Source: Hygrophila difformis (lineage: Eukaryota; Streptophyta; Magnoliopsida; Lamiales; Acanthaceae). Taken from it: DNA of 64,000 nucleotides. Of this stretch, positions 10,242-21,232 are shown piece after piece. The notes beneath the pieces were generated by a model that had not been told where the DNA came from, ran no database searches, and saw only the letters and a list, made by a program, of their open reading frames with translations. Both the position numbers and the translations under genes were made by a program. The stretch's first letter is position 1. Every line of letters begins with the position of its first letter. The stretch lies in contig JAOANR010000009.1 of the NCBI GenBank assembly GCA_030278955.1, positions 35,751,504 to 35,815,503 of the forward strand. Direction: 5' to 3'.

Positions 10242-11393
10242 ATAAAGATAAAAGAAGGCCTTAGGATGCACAAGGAAAGCCCAACAAGCATGAAGAGGCC
10301 CATAAAGGAGCTCGTCGGAAAAGTGGCCGGAGAGCAGCCGGAACCACCACCAGACATCGGATAATAGATTTTGTAATAGTGTAGAAAATAAGAACATGTG
10401 AAAATTGACTAAGGCATTGGAGCCAATGCGGAATAGCCAATGCGGTTTACACCGCATCAATGCGGTATAAACCGCATCGACCCCAATGCGGTTTAATACC
10501 GCATCGCCCTACATGCCTTAGCATTTTCCCTAGTTCTCTCAATGCGGTATTATTCAATTCGGTATTCCCATAAACCGAATTGCTTAATTCGCATCAGTTA
10601 TTATTATTATTCTAAGTTTCCAATGCGGTTTCAGTGCTCAATTCGGTATAAATCGAATTGCCTTACTAAACCGCATCCCCCTAGTATTATTATTATTTTA
10701 ATATGTGTAAGTGTTCAATGCGGCATTGATGACCAATTCGGTATAACTGAACTGCTACATTTAAACCGCATTGACCTATTTCCCTTTGTAATAGACAGGT
10801 TCCGAGAGTCCAATGCGGTCTTTTGCCTTCAATGCGGTTTATACCGCATCGATGCGGTATAAACCGCATCACTCTCCCCTAAACCGCATTTGGTCCAATT
10901 TTGATGTATTTTTCATTTCTCTTGTTTCCTAAGGGGCTTGGCCTATAAATATGTCCTTCCCCTTCATTTGTAAACAACTTTACTTAATATTGAAATCCAT
11001 TCTCATATTTTCAAAGTTCACTACCGAGAGCACTCTTTCACAAGTGTTCCCCCACATCCGTGTTTGTCTTGAACTTGTGTTCATTTCCCTCACGCCATCA
11101 AGTTGGAAACTTGCTCGATGGATTGTCAATGAATGATGCACTTGAAGGAAGCCATTTGTCTTGAGTTCGCTTCACTTCCATTGGCAAGTTTGGGTCCCCT
11201 TCATTCATAAGTTTCCTTATCTTTTATCTTACAATTTAGTTTCATCATCTTATATTATATCCATCCTTTGTGTGTGTTCTTGTTTCTTCATCAATCTCCA
11301 CATCTCTATCCTTCTAATCATCATTTTACGTAGCCCTAAAATTCCTTAACCTTAATCCGGATATTGTCACTAAACAAGTCTCGATCTATGACA
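10016..11393 (+). repeat. 3' LTR of element B (about 1378 bp)
   Basis: It runs from TGGCG after the polypurine tract to TATGACA, the last bases before element C sequence resumes. The first 226 bases are also the 3' end of the integrase frame. U3 has a palindrome array (10427-10885), followed by a TATA box TATAAAT at 10944-10950. The left boundary is inferred from the polypurine tract because the other LTR is not visible. Confidence 0.7.
10427..10885. repeat. Array of ATGCGGT/ACCGCAT palindromes in U3 of element B
   Basis: More than a dozen short copies of AATGCGGT and its complement ACCGCATT, often joined as palindromes such as ATGCGGTATAAACCGCAT. They are interleaved with a variant pair AATTCGGT/ACCGAATT. 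The array ends about 60 bases before the TATA box, which suggests a promoter or enhancer array. Confidence 0.85.
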
Positions 11394-11693
11394 ACCGGTT
11401 TTATTTGTTAAGAAGAAAGACGGAGGATTACGTCTTTGTATAGATTATCGGGGTTAAACCAAGTGACCATCAAGAATAAGTACCCTCTGCCGAGAATTGA
11501 GGATCTGTTTGATCAACTGAAGGGAGCTTCAGTATTCTCGAAGATCGACTTACGATCTGGGTATCACCAGTTGAGAATCGCCGAGAAAGACATTCCGAAG
11601 ACGGCGTTTCGAACTCGATACGGCCACTACGAGTTCATAGTGTTATCCTTCGGGTTAACAAATGCTCCAGCAATGTTCATGAACCTCATGAAC
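11394..11693 (+). pseudogene. Reverse transcriptase of element C, first part
   Basis: Encodes the [33 protein letters not shown] and [16 protein letters not shown] blocks of gypsy RT, 5'-truncated at the junction with element B. A one-base deletion near 11446 relative to element D puts the upstream CIDYR part out of frame. The segment ends at the target duplication TGAAC (11689-11693) of the solo LTR. Confidence 0.88.
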
Positions 11694-14307
11694 TCTAATA
11701 CCCGAGAATTTTGCAACATAAAATAAATATATAAATAAAATAAAATAAAATAAATAACTAAAATAAAATAAATAAATAAAAAATAAATAAAACAATAAAA
11801 ATAAATAAATATAATAAATAAATAAACATAATACATAGATAAAGAAATGAGAAATGAAATTTAATTTAAGAAGGAATTAAATTTCCAATACCCGTAAAGT
11901 CGAAGATAATTTAACCAAATAAATTGTACACGGGAACCTGACATCAATGAACTCGAGAATTCGAGGCCAATATTAAATCTAGACCCGATTAAGATTTCAG
12001 ATAGGAAATCGGAGTCCGGAAATAGCCCGGAAATCGGAATCCAAGAACATAGAGGGATAGAAGTCCGAAAGAGAGGAGGAAAGGCTCGACGGATCGCACG
12101 ACCTGCCCGGAGCGAAGTCCAGGCGGTGACCGCGCGGTGGCCGTGTGGGGTTTCCCCTAAACGGCGCGCCAAGCCCGCGCCGTCGGGCAGTAACAACCCA
12201 TGCGAGATTTTCTCGCCCGAATGCGGATTTTTCGACTTCGGTTGCTCACCTTGCGGCTCAAGACTTACTAGGACAGACTTTGGACGTCCTTTAGGTCCTT
12301 TACATCTATAAATAAGCACCTTGTTCGATCCCGAACACTTTTCAAACCCTACGAAAAATCTCTACACATTAAACCCTAATCCCGGAGTTGTCGAAGGCAC
12401 GAAGGCAAGGGAGGAGACTGACTTGGGACGAAATTCCAGAGGCCTTGTCATTGTGGTAAGTTCTGGTCCGATTCTTTTCCATTCTTGATTCAAAAACGAA
12501 TCCTAACTTCATCCTTTTCCATTCTACACCCTGATTCGGATCTATAACAAAGAACCCGACGAATCAAGGAGATAAATGGTGGACTGGAAGCCACGCCTTC
12601 GAATCGACGAGCCGGAACGACCATAAATCTGTAAGTTAATCTTACTATGATTTTGGGCGAATTAAAACACACCTAACTTAACGATCTAATCAAGAAACCT
12701 AAAATCTATCAATACGAAAAACTCTACGGCGCAGCGTTTTTGCACGATTTTTCCGAACCCTTAAATCTATTCAAACGAGAAAACTTAAAACACGAAAAAC
12801 GTTCCTAAGACATAGATCTATCTCCTGTAAGAATTTCATAATTTTTAATTAAATTTTGATATCTGAAATGGATCCCAAACCGAATTGTTCTAAATTTAGA
12901 TCTTGAAATCTTGACAGAACTTTAGTCCGAACTTGTAGACGTTTTTGACAATAGATCTAGACCGATTCAGAACTTTAGTCAAACATGAAAGTTGTAGATA
13001 TATGTCTTAAGTATCTCCATGTAAAATTTCATCAAATTTAGAGTTATTTTGCTATGGTAGATCTCGAATTTTGAAACTGCTGTGTAGAAATTTGGACAGA
13101 TTAATATCCTGTTGAAAATCGATGTTTTTGACTTATTTCCGTAACTCGGATCGAAAAACTTAAAACACGAAACTTGTCCGAATCTGTGTTTTTGAGTCAC
13201 TGGTCGAATTGCAGAATTTTTGGACTTAAAACCGATTTTTAATTAATTTTGGAGTAAACAGTGTTTTGACAAAGTCAAATCTTAAAAATCTTGTTGAGAC
13301 GGTGAAATTAGCCTTTAAGATTTAAACGAGAAGAATCTCCTTTGAAATAAATATATGAAATCAGAATTTTGGAAAATCCCCTTACAAACTTGATCAATTA
13401 AAATTAGGGGGTGAGTGCTCTGCAGGGTGCCCCCCCTAACGATTCACTTCGTGCCTTTATGGACGATGGTGACCCCGCGCGAAATTTGAGATACATTTCC
13501 AAACGGCATGAGATATATGGCCTACACTCTCGAGAATATCCATATGGTTTTCCCGAGGCTCCGGAGTGGTACTGGGTATGGCGGATACGGTTGCGGCCGC
13601 CGGGCTAACGGCTAAACTTGACGAGATTGCGATGCAATCGTGAAATACTTGAAATACTAAATCTTGGGTGTAATGGGGATAGTTAAAATATTTATTTATT
13701 GTCCATTTGAATTATTTAATGCTTTATTTAAATTAATTATGGCTTTTATTTAAATTATGCTAAATATGTTATTAGTTGGAATTCATGAATTAATTATGCA
13801 AATTGGTTAGTTAATTAAATTAAATTATTTATGATTTATTCTTATCATGCTTTTATTTAAATATTAATTAATGGCTTTGAAACCTCACAATCATGTATGT
13901 GTAACTTACTCAGCAAGTTGTGCTGACCCAAAACCATTTCTTTCTTTTTCCTACAGAGCATGTGGATTATATTTGAGCACGTACATGCATGGAATTTTTG
14001 GGAACACTTTACATTTAAATTTTGCATTAGACTATAGTATGAACGAGCCTGTTTAACTCGTGTTTTTACCATGTTGGCTCTATTTACATTTTCCGCTGCA
14101 ATACTTATACTTAGATACTATTTTTTCGCTGCATTATAATATTATTTTTGAATTTATATTGTATGGGCTATTTTTATTGTTTCAAATATTTTAAATACTG
14201 CAATACCTAGCATTGCATCTCTTTAGTAAGCTCGGAGAAACCGTGTCTTGCTAGGGAGGTGTGGCGGTGACATCCTGACCTGGGTGACCAAAAACTGGGG
14301 TGTTACA
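11694..14307 (+). repeat. Solo LTR 1 (2614 bp) inserted in RT of element C
   Basis: Flanked by TGAAC at 11689-11693 and 14308-14312. It begins TCTAATACCC, a G-to-C change of the TGTAATACCC terminus, and ends GGGGTGTTACA. It is closely related to the 3' LTR of C (16963 on). TATA box TATAAATA at 12307-12314. Donor-like GTAAGT sites follow, and a CTGAC branch-like site and TTTCCTACAG acceptor-like site lie near 13922-13957. With the LTR and one TGAAC removed, the RT frame of C rejoins exactly. Confidence 0.92.
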
Positions 14308-14312
14308 TGAAC

Positions 14313-16666
14313 AATGTGTTTCGAGAGTTGTTAGATCAGTGCGTAGTGGTGTTCACTGATGACATTCTGATCTACTCGAAGAGCGAGGAAGAGCATGCCC
14401 AACACTTGCACCAAGTGTTAGGGACCTTGCGAAAGAATCAACTATACGACAAATTGTCCAAATGCGACTTTTGGTTGAAGGAGGTAGCATTTCTTGGACA
14501 CATAGTATTCGCTGATGGAGTTTCAGTGGATCCGGCAAAAGTTTCGGCCATGACAGAGTGGGAAGCGCCAAAGAGCCCAACTGAGATAAGGAGTTTCCTT
14601 GGATTAGCCGGGTACTATAGACGGTTCGTGAAGGATTTTTCAAAAATGGCACGTCCTTTGACCCAGCTACTGAGGAAAGGAGTAAAATACGAGTGGACGG
14701 ATGCGTGTGAGACTGCGTTTCAAGAGCTAAAGAAACGACTCACAACCACAACCGTGTTGACGCTACCATCAGAGAATGGTGACTTCGAAGTTTACAGCGA
14801 TGCTTCGAAGGAAGGTTTAGGTTGTGTCTTGATGCAAGACTCTAGGGTCGTTGCATATGCATCACGCCAACTGAAACCTCACGAGGAAAAGTACCCGACA
14901 CACGACCTGGAGTTGGCAGCGGTCGTTTTCGCTCTAAAGATATGGAGACATTATCTGTATGGGCGAAAGTGTCGAATGTTCACCGACCACAAGAGCTTGA
15001 AATATATATTCACTCAGAAGGAGTTGAATTTGAGACAGCGAAGGTGGTTGGAACTTATCAAGGATTATGATTCGGAGATATCCTACCACGAAGGGAAAGC
15101 GAATGTGGTAGCCGATGCCTTAAGCCGAAAAACCCAACACGTGACAAACTCGTTGGTAATTCCACCGGCATTGTACATGGATTTGGCAAGATTGGATGTG
15201 GAACTCGTGCATCCGGGCACAGTGAGTGTAACAATCAACGTGATGGTTGTAGAAACTCAAATATTGGACGAGATTAGACTAGCCCAACCGGGCGACGCGA
15301 AATTGGAGAGGATAAAGGAGTATATTGCCGAGGGTAAGGCAATAGGATTTGCTATCCGTGAGGGTGGAAGCATTCGCTTCAAAGGGAGATGGTGTGTGCC
15401 TCAGAACTGTGCCGAGTTGAAGCTAAGGTTGATGAATGAAGGGCACAACACACCATATTCAGTGCATCCCGGAGGTGACAAACTTTATAAGGATCTGAAG
15501 AAGATCTACTGGTGGCCGGGAATGAAAAAGGAAGTGGCAGACTTCGTGGCGAAATGCCTCACCTGCCAAAGGGTTAAGGCAGTGAGACATAAACCCTTAG
15601 GACCGATGCAACCACTAGAGATTCCAAGTTGGAAGTGGGATAGCATCTCGATGGACTTTGTCTCGGGATTACCACGATCACCTAAAGGCATGAACAAGAT
15701 TTGGGTGATTGTGGATAGGCTAACGAAGACGGCCATATTTATCCTGATGAAGGACACGTGGAATATGGACCAATTGGCCCGAGCCTACATTGATAATGTG
15801 GTACGACGATATGGAGTACCACATGACATCATTTCTGACAGAGACAGTAGATTTGTCTCTCATTTTTGGACGGAGTTAGAAAAAGCTCTCGGTACTCAAA
15901 TCAAAATAAGCACCGCATTCCACCCGATGACGGATAGACAAACCGAGAGAACGATCCAAACACTGGAAGACATGCTTAGAGCATGTGTATTGGAGTTTAA
16001 GGGAAATTGGGAAGCTCATTTACCCTTAATTGAGTTTTTCTATAACAATAGCTACCACGCTAGCATTGGCATGGCACCTTTCGAGGCGTTGTATGGACGA
16101 AAGTGCCGAAGCCCGTTGAGCTGGGAAGAAAACGACAAGTCTGTGGTAGTGGGACCACAACTTGTCGAAGATATGGCTCAACAGATAAAGGTGATTTAAG
16201 GGAAAATGAAAGCCGCTTAAGACCGTCAGAAGGGTTATGCTGACGTGAGACGACGAGACCTAGAATTTCAAGTGGGAGATAGGGTCATGCTAAGGATATC
16301 ACCCATGAAGGGGGTGATGCGCTTTGGCAAACGAGGGAAGTTGAGTCCTCGATACATAGGACCTTATGAAATTCTAGAACGAGTCGGAAATTTGGCCTAC
16401 CGACTGGCTTTACCGCCACAATTAGATCGAGTTCATAACGTCTTCCATGTCTCACAACTAAAGAAATATGTGCCAGACCCGACACATGTACTTCAACCGG
16501 AAGTAATCGAACTCGATGAGGATCTGACTTATAAAGAAGTCCCAGTGCGGATTCTAGACGTTAAGGAGCGAGTGACGAGGAATAAAACCATCAAGATGGT
16601 CAAGGTTCTTTGGTCGAACCATGAAAGCGAGACAGCAACATGGGATTAGAATCCGACATGAGAGAA
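14313..16666 (+). pseudogene. RT, RNase H, integrase and chromodomain end of element C
   Basis: Continues the RT frame with [10 protein letters not shown], then [11 protein letters not shown] (catalytic DD). RNase H follows ([35 protein letters not shown]). The integrase has its HNTPYSVH and CLTCQRVK zinc-binding parts and catalytic blocks [18 protein letters not shown] and [10 protein letters not shown]. The usual DGQTE is changed to DRQTE. Two stops at 16197 and 16218 (each where D has a glutamine codon) and a frameshift near 16645 (TWD then stop) break the tail. The last part, VPVRILDVKERVTRN to [11 protein letters not shown], is the chromodomain-like region that suggests targeting to heterochromatin in this clade. 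Confidence 0.9.
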
Positions 16667-16799
16667 CGTTACCCGACACTGTTCCAAACCGACACCGACA
16701 CAGTTATGGGGACATAACTGCAATCTTAAGGGGGAGAGGATGTCACACCGTGTATTTTCCGTAAATTTTTGTAAACAAGCAAATTCAAATTTTTTTGAT

Positions 16800-16942
16800 C
16801 TACGTTATGGCTTGATCCCTTCACAGGATACGTAGGCAGCTTAGAAGTTTTAATTCTAAGTTCAGTCACAAAATAATAAAATAAACATAAGGATTCGTTC
16901 TTAACACGAGAAAAGCCGAAACACAACTTCGAGGACGAAGTT
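16800..16942 (+). other. Three stem-loops in the 3' UTR of element C
   Basis: CTACGT/ACGTAG (16800-16835), CTTAGAA/TTCTAAG (16840-16860) and AACTTCG/CGAAGTT (16925-16942). The same three stems occur in the same order in element D at 35051-35188. A first purine tract (AAGGGGGAGAGGA) lies upstream, just before TGTCACACC at about 16741. Confidence 0.75.
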
Positions 16943-16949
16943 GATTCTT

Positions 16950-16962
16950 AAGGAGGGTAGAC
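16950..16962 (+). other. Polypurine tract of element C
   Basis: AAGGAGGGTAGAC immediately precedes the LTR start TGTAATACCC at 16963, exactly as in element D. Confidence 0.8.
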
Positions 16963-17959
16963 TGTAATACCCGAAAATTTTGCAACATAAAATAAATAAA
17001 TAAATAAACAATAAATAAAACAATAACAATAAATAAATATAATAAATAAATAAACATAATACATAGGTAAGGAAATGAGAAATGAAATTTAATTTAAGAA
17101 GGAATTAAATTTCCAATACCCGTAAAGCCAAAGATAATTTAATCAAATAAAATGGTACACGGAAACCCGACACCAATGAACTCGAGAATTTGAGGCCAAT
17201 ATTAAATCTAGACCCGAGTAAAATTTTAGATAGGAAATTGGAGTCCGGAAATAGCCCTGAAATCGGAATCCGAGAACATAGAGGGATAGAAGTCCGAAAG
17301 AGAGGAGGAAAGGCTCGACGGATCGCACGACCCGCACGGACCGAAGTCCAAGCGGTGACCGCGCGGTGGCCGCGTGGGTTTTCCCCTAAACGGTGCGCCA
17401 AGCCCGCGTCGTCGGGCAGTAACAACCCATGCGAGATTTTCTCGCCCGAATCCGGATTTTTTGACTTCGGTTGCTCACCTTGCGGCTCAAGACTTACTAG
17501 GGCAGATTTTGGACGTCCTTTAGGTCCTTTACATCTATAAATAAGCACCTTGTTCAATCCCGAACACTTTTCAAACCCTACGAAAAATCTCTACACAATA
17601 AACCCTAATCCCGGAGTCGTCGGAGGCACGAAACCAAGAGGAGGGACTGTCTTGGACGAAAATCGGAAGGCCTTGTCGTTGTGGTAAGCTTTGGTCCGAT
17701 TCTTTTCCATTCTTGATTCGAAAAAGAATCCTAACTTCATCCTTTTTCCATTCTACACCCCGATTCGGATCTAGAACGAAGAACCCGGCGAATCAAGGAG
17801 ATAAACGGTGGACTGGAAGCCGCGCCTCCGAATCGACGAGCCGGAACGTCCATAGATCGGTAAGTTAACGCTTACGTGGTTTTGGGAGAATTAAAATACA
17901 TTTAATCTAAAGATTTAAATCAAGAACTTAAAATCTGTCACAACGGAAATCCGTACGGC
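16963..17959 (+). repeat. 3' LTR of element C, truncated by the scaffold gap
   Basis: About 1.0 kb matching the first part of solo LTR 1, with TATAAATA at 17536-17543 and a donor-like GTGGTAAG near 17681. It stops at the gap. By comparison with solo LTR 1, about 1.57 kb of LTR should follow, more than the 500 Ns shown. Confidence 0.88.
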
Positions 17960-18459
17960 NNNNNNNNNNNNNNNNNNNNNNNNNNNNNNNNNNNNNNNNN
18001 NNNNNNNNNNNNNNNNNNNNNNNNNNNNNNNNNNNNNNNNNNNNNNNNNNNNNNNNNNNNNNNNNNNNNNNNNNNNNNNNNNNNNNNNNNNNNNNNNNNN
18101 NNNNNNNNNNNNNNNNNNNNNNNNNNNNNNNNNNNNNNNNNNNNNNNNNNNNNNNNNNNNNNNNNNNNNNNNNNNNNNNNNNNNNNNNNNNNNNNNNNNN
18201 NNNNNNNNNNNNNNNNNNNNNNNNNNNNNNNNNNNNNNNNNNNNNNNNNNNNNNNNNNNNNNNNNNNNNNNNNNNNNNNNNNNNNNNNNNNNNNNNNNNN
18301 NNNNNNNNNNNNNNNNNNNNNNNNNNNNNNNNNNNNNNNNNNNNNNNNNNNNNNNNNNNNNNNNNNNNNNNNNNNNNNNNNNNNNNNNNNNNNNNNNNNN
18401 NNNNNNNNNNNNNNNNNNNNNNNNNNNNNNNNNNNNNNNNNNNNNNNNNNNNNNNNNNN
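17960..18459. other. Scaffold gap, exactly 500 N
   Basis: A run of 500 undetermined bases, a conventional placeholder length. The left flank is LTR; the right flank is unrelated, probably host, sequence. Confidence 0.99.
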
Positions 18460-18652
18460 GTAATTTAAAATAGATAAGTAGTTGCATAAGTTGATGCCCG
18501 CAACGAAAAAGATTTCCAATCTGCTTGCCAAGTATTATTCCAACGCAATTCCAAAATCCACCTTTCTGTAATTTTAAAAGCATCTATAAACTATCAAACA
18601 CCCAACTATCAAAAATCTAAAGTTGACATTCAAATGATTAATGAATGATAAC

Positions 18653-19242
18653 CTTATTGAGGTCCTTTCTCCAAAGTGCCACAGTTTCTGAAACCTTACT
18701 TGAAAGATAAGACAGAGACATCAATGCAGCTTTAAGGTATACGATTTCTGCAAAGAACACAATTCTTAAGATTAAAAATTACCCACTGATTAACCAACAT
18801 GAAAGAGAATTAAAAAAAAATGCTACCTATCAATCAGCGGCTAAAGACAGTCCTCCAACTTTCCCAACATAAATAAACAAAAGAATGCTACATTAATTTT
18901 CCCATTTTCTTTGGCAATAGATGCAAGTTCAGTGATGCCCTAAACATTTTCTAAAGAATCTATGCATAGAGTTGAATAGAAATGATGAAATAATATTCCA
19001 GATGGTGGATTGACTAAGATATCGTGTTTGCTTTTTTAACCACAAAGAGATTCCAGATACAACCATGAAGTCCTAGCACACGGATTTGATTTCTTTGTAA
19101 TTGCCCTTTAGATTAATTGGGAGCAACATGTATACCCTAAACAAACAACCCAATAAGGGAAACCCAGAATGAATGGAACCTAACTGCGAGCAACTAATGA
19201 ATACTCCAAGGAAATAAGGAACACGGGCTAACCTAGAGGCAT
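18653..19242 (-). CDS. Candidate first two exons of an unidentified host gene
   Basis: On the minus strand an ATG at 19242 gives MPLE across a donor-like CTAG/GTTAGC at 19232. An acceptor-like TTCTTTGCAG ends at 18748, and the frame continues for 31 codons (18747-18653) to a donor-like AATAAG/GTTATC. The peptide reads MPLEIVYLKAALMSLSYLSS and goes on with KVSETVALWRKDLNK. The phases agree (10 bases, then 95). Further exons would lie towards or beyond the gap. The GC-rich sequence at 19240-19690 would be the 5' UTR. I do not recognise the protein. This is a splice-site inference without support from similarity. Confidence 0.35.
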
Positions 19243-19749
19243 AGAACTGATGAGACGATCAGAGGGAGCGAGGGTTCCGGAGAGAAAGAGCAGGAGCGTA
19301 CGGCGGAGACGGGACCGACGGAGGTGGCGACGGACGGAAGAGAGCCCACCGTGAGCGACGGCAACATCGAGAGTACGGGCGAAGAAACTGAGAAATTTCA
19401 ATTAGGGCTTGGAGGCCGACGAAACTGCAAAACGGGAAGAGATTTCCAAATCAACGGAAGGCTTGCTGGCGCCGGGCACGGAAATTGTGCAGGGGCGCGG
19501 GGCAGAAAGCAGAACAAGCAGGGTGAGCGGGGAGAGCCGGGCGAAGAAAGCAAGAACAAGCAGGGAAGAACGATTGAGAAATCAATTACGATGAAGAAAG
19601 CATAATGAGCTCGAATTGTGAGAGGCTCGGATCGATGTCGGGATATAAAATGAAGACACAAATGAAGGTCGGATCGAACGGTCACAATTCCAATTTAATT
19701 TCTGATCGGACGGTGGAGAACAAAATTGGACCTGTAGGTATCTTTTCTC

Positions 19750-20333
19750 TACCGTTCTTATAATATAGAAGATAAGCCTATTTGGTCAAGTGTGTACATT
19801 TATGGATATGAAAGAGATGCCATATATATTACTGTATACCTATCATTATAGGTCAAGTGTTGTAAACAAAGTAGATAACAAGATCAAGAAGAAAACTGTA
19901 AGAAGAAAATAGATGGTTGATTTCTACTGTTAGGATAGAGTGCAACTGCCTGCATTTGCAGGAAGCATGAGAAAGTATTTTTTGTGATGTTTTAAAACTT
20001 TTGTGATGTGTGGTATTATTTTTGTGATGAGAATTATTTTGTGATGTTTAAAATTGTGATGAGTGCTACTGTTTTTATGATGTCAAAAACACAAACATCA
20101 CAAAATTAAGTTCTCCCATCACAAAATTAAGGTGTCCCAACATGACTGCATGTGCAGGTGGGAGGGTGGTCTGTACCAGAACAGAGCCGTGATTTCTATA
20201 TACTCCAGTGTACTATATCGGGGTATCTATAGGACTACATGCACACCAAAGTTGAGGAATACTAATTCAACTTTGCTTCCTCATAGTACACTTTAGTGTA
20301 CAAGACATCCACCTAAATGCATTTATTAAAACA
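19750..20333 (-). repeat. Copia left-arm 3' LTR (minus orientation)
   Basis: Read on the minus strand from 20333 it begins TGTTTTAATAAATG after a purine-rich GGGGAG. It continues with GATGTCTTGTACACTAAAGT and matches the plus-strand copia LTR pieces at 47581-47631 and 51066-51300. The left limit near 19750 is approximate. A 264-bp insertion (19926-20189) splits it. Confidence 0.65.
19926..20189. mobile_element. Foldback or MITE-like insertion in the copia LTR
   Basis: Flanked by the 8-bp direct repeat TGATTTCT (19918-19925 and 20190-20197); the sister LTR lacks the insert. The interior has several TTTGTGATG copies on the left answered by CATCACAAA on the right, giving a self-complementary structure. 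Superfamily is uncertain; an 8-bp duplication fits hAT. Confidence 0.6.
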
Positions 20334-20677
20334 CTCCCCATTGGATGTCTTATATACGGAGAATATATATCGCTAAAATCTTACTATGACAAAATCATGT
20401 GGGAAAAAATCCTGATGAATAGGACAACCCCTGACCATATGATTGTTTACTTAAAGATTTCCAGCATTTCCAAGAAACGTATAGTATAGAAGAAAAGAGG
20501 AGGATATCTTATCTTATACTATGATATTAGTACTTCAAAAAAGAGAAAACATTAAGGATGTAATAAAGTCGGATCCTAAGTTTTATGGTGTTAAGGTGGA
20601 AGCTGCGGGTTCCGTCAGTCCCGATGGAGATTTTTTTTTTTTCCTTTTGCATTTCTCATCAAAAAAATAGGGGAGAA
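20334..20677 (-). other. 3' UTR of the copia left arm
   Basis: About 340 bp between the LTR start and the point where solo LTR 2 interrupts the element. I see no coding sequence in it. Confidence 0.5.
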
Positions 20678-21206
20678 TTTTCTGTAATACCCCAGATTTT
20701 TATCAACGTCCAAAGGAATAAAATTTATTCCGATCAATGTCGAAATATCTCCGAGAAGAAGAAAATAATTTATCACAATAAATTATTGCTCGGAAATGAA
20801 ACGCCGATAGATTCAAATTCAAAATGGAATAAAAGAGGGAAAGGAAGCCCGAAGACATTCCATGAATTGAGTCAAAATAATTGGAATTAAATTCAAGAAG
20901 GAAAAGAATTTTAATTCCAAGAACTCGTGAAGTCGAAAGAAATTTAATTACACAAGTTATTGCACGGGAGTCAAAAGACGACGAATTGGAAGCCGACGAA
21001 CCCGAGACCGACGAACTTAAGATTTCAAACATGAAATTCATTTGAGTCGAGATAAATTTAAGATAAGAATTTATGATCCGAGAATGACCCGAAAAATCAA
21101 GCCCGAAAACGTAGGAGGACAGAAGTCCGAAAGAGAGGAGAAAAGGCCCGACGGGATCGCACGGCCCAGTCCGGACGCACGGCCCAGACCAGGCCGCGCG
21201 CCCTCC

Positions 21207-21232
21207 GGGCGGTTTTTGGCTAAAAACCGCCC
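21207..21232. repeat. Perfect hairpin in U3 of solo LTR 2
   Basis: An 11-bp perfect stem, GGGCGGTTTTT with AAAAACCGCCC, and a 4-base loop GGCT. It stands in the GC-rich upstream part of the LTR, the position of the hairpins in LTR A. Confidence 0.85.

Larger units (their letters stand above)
4966..11393 (+). mobile_element. Element B: decayed CRM/Galadriel-like chromovirus
   Basis: A plus-strand gypsy element. Leader 4966-5177, gag from 5178, then protease, RT, RNase H, integrase and a 3' LTR (10016-11393). Its 5' LTR and primer site are not in the window because element A is inserted in the leader. The protease motif DNGSCTNIVS (CRM-type elements use D-x-GSCTN), the gag block RRFVPP and the end of the polyprotein inside the 3' LTR all point to the CRM/Galadriel branch. 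At least four stops and three frameshifts make it non-autonomous. Its right end directly joins the RT of element C. Confidence 0.8.
11394..17959 (+). mobile_element. Element C: Tekay/Del-like gypsy remnant (RT to 3' LTR)
   Basis: Starts abruptly within RT where element B ends. The first bases ACCGGTTTTATTTG match element D at 32285. It continues through RT, RNase H, integrase, chromodomain-like end, 3' UTR and polypurine tract into the 3' LTR, which is lost in the gap at 17960. A solo LTR interrupts RT at 11694-14307. Its closest relative here is element D. C holds the other insertions, so it is the oldest of this nest. Confidence 0.85.

Noticed and set aside
11861..12319. 150-codon frames in the U3 of solo LTR 1, LTR C, LTR D
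   Set aside because: Similar frames recur because the LTRs are homologous, but they overlap the promoter region and antisense strand, and differ by frameshifts between copies.
17915..18583. Frames running through the N gap
   Set aside because: They are artefacts of undetermined bases.
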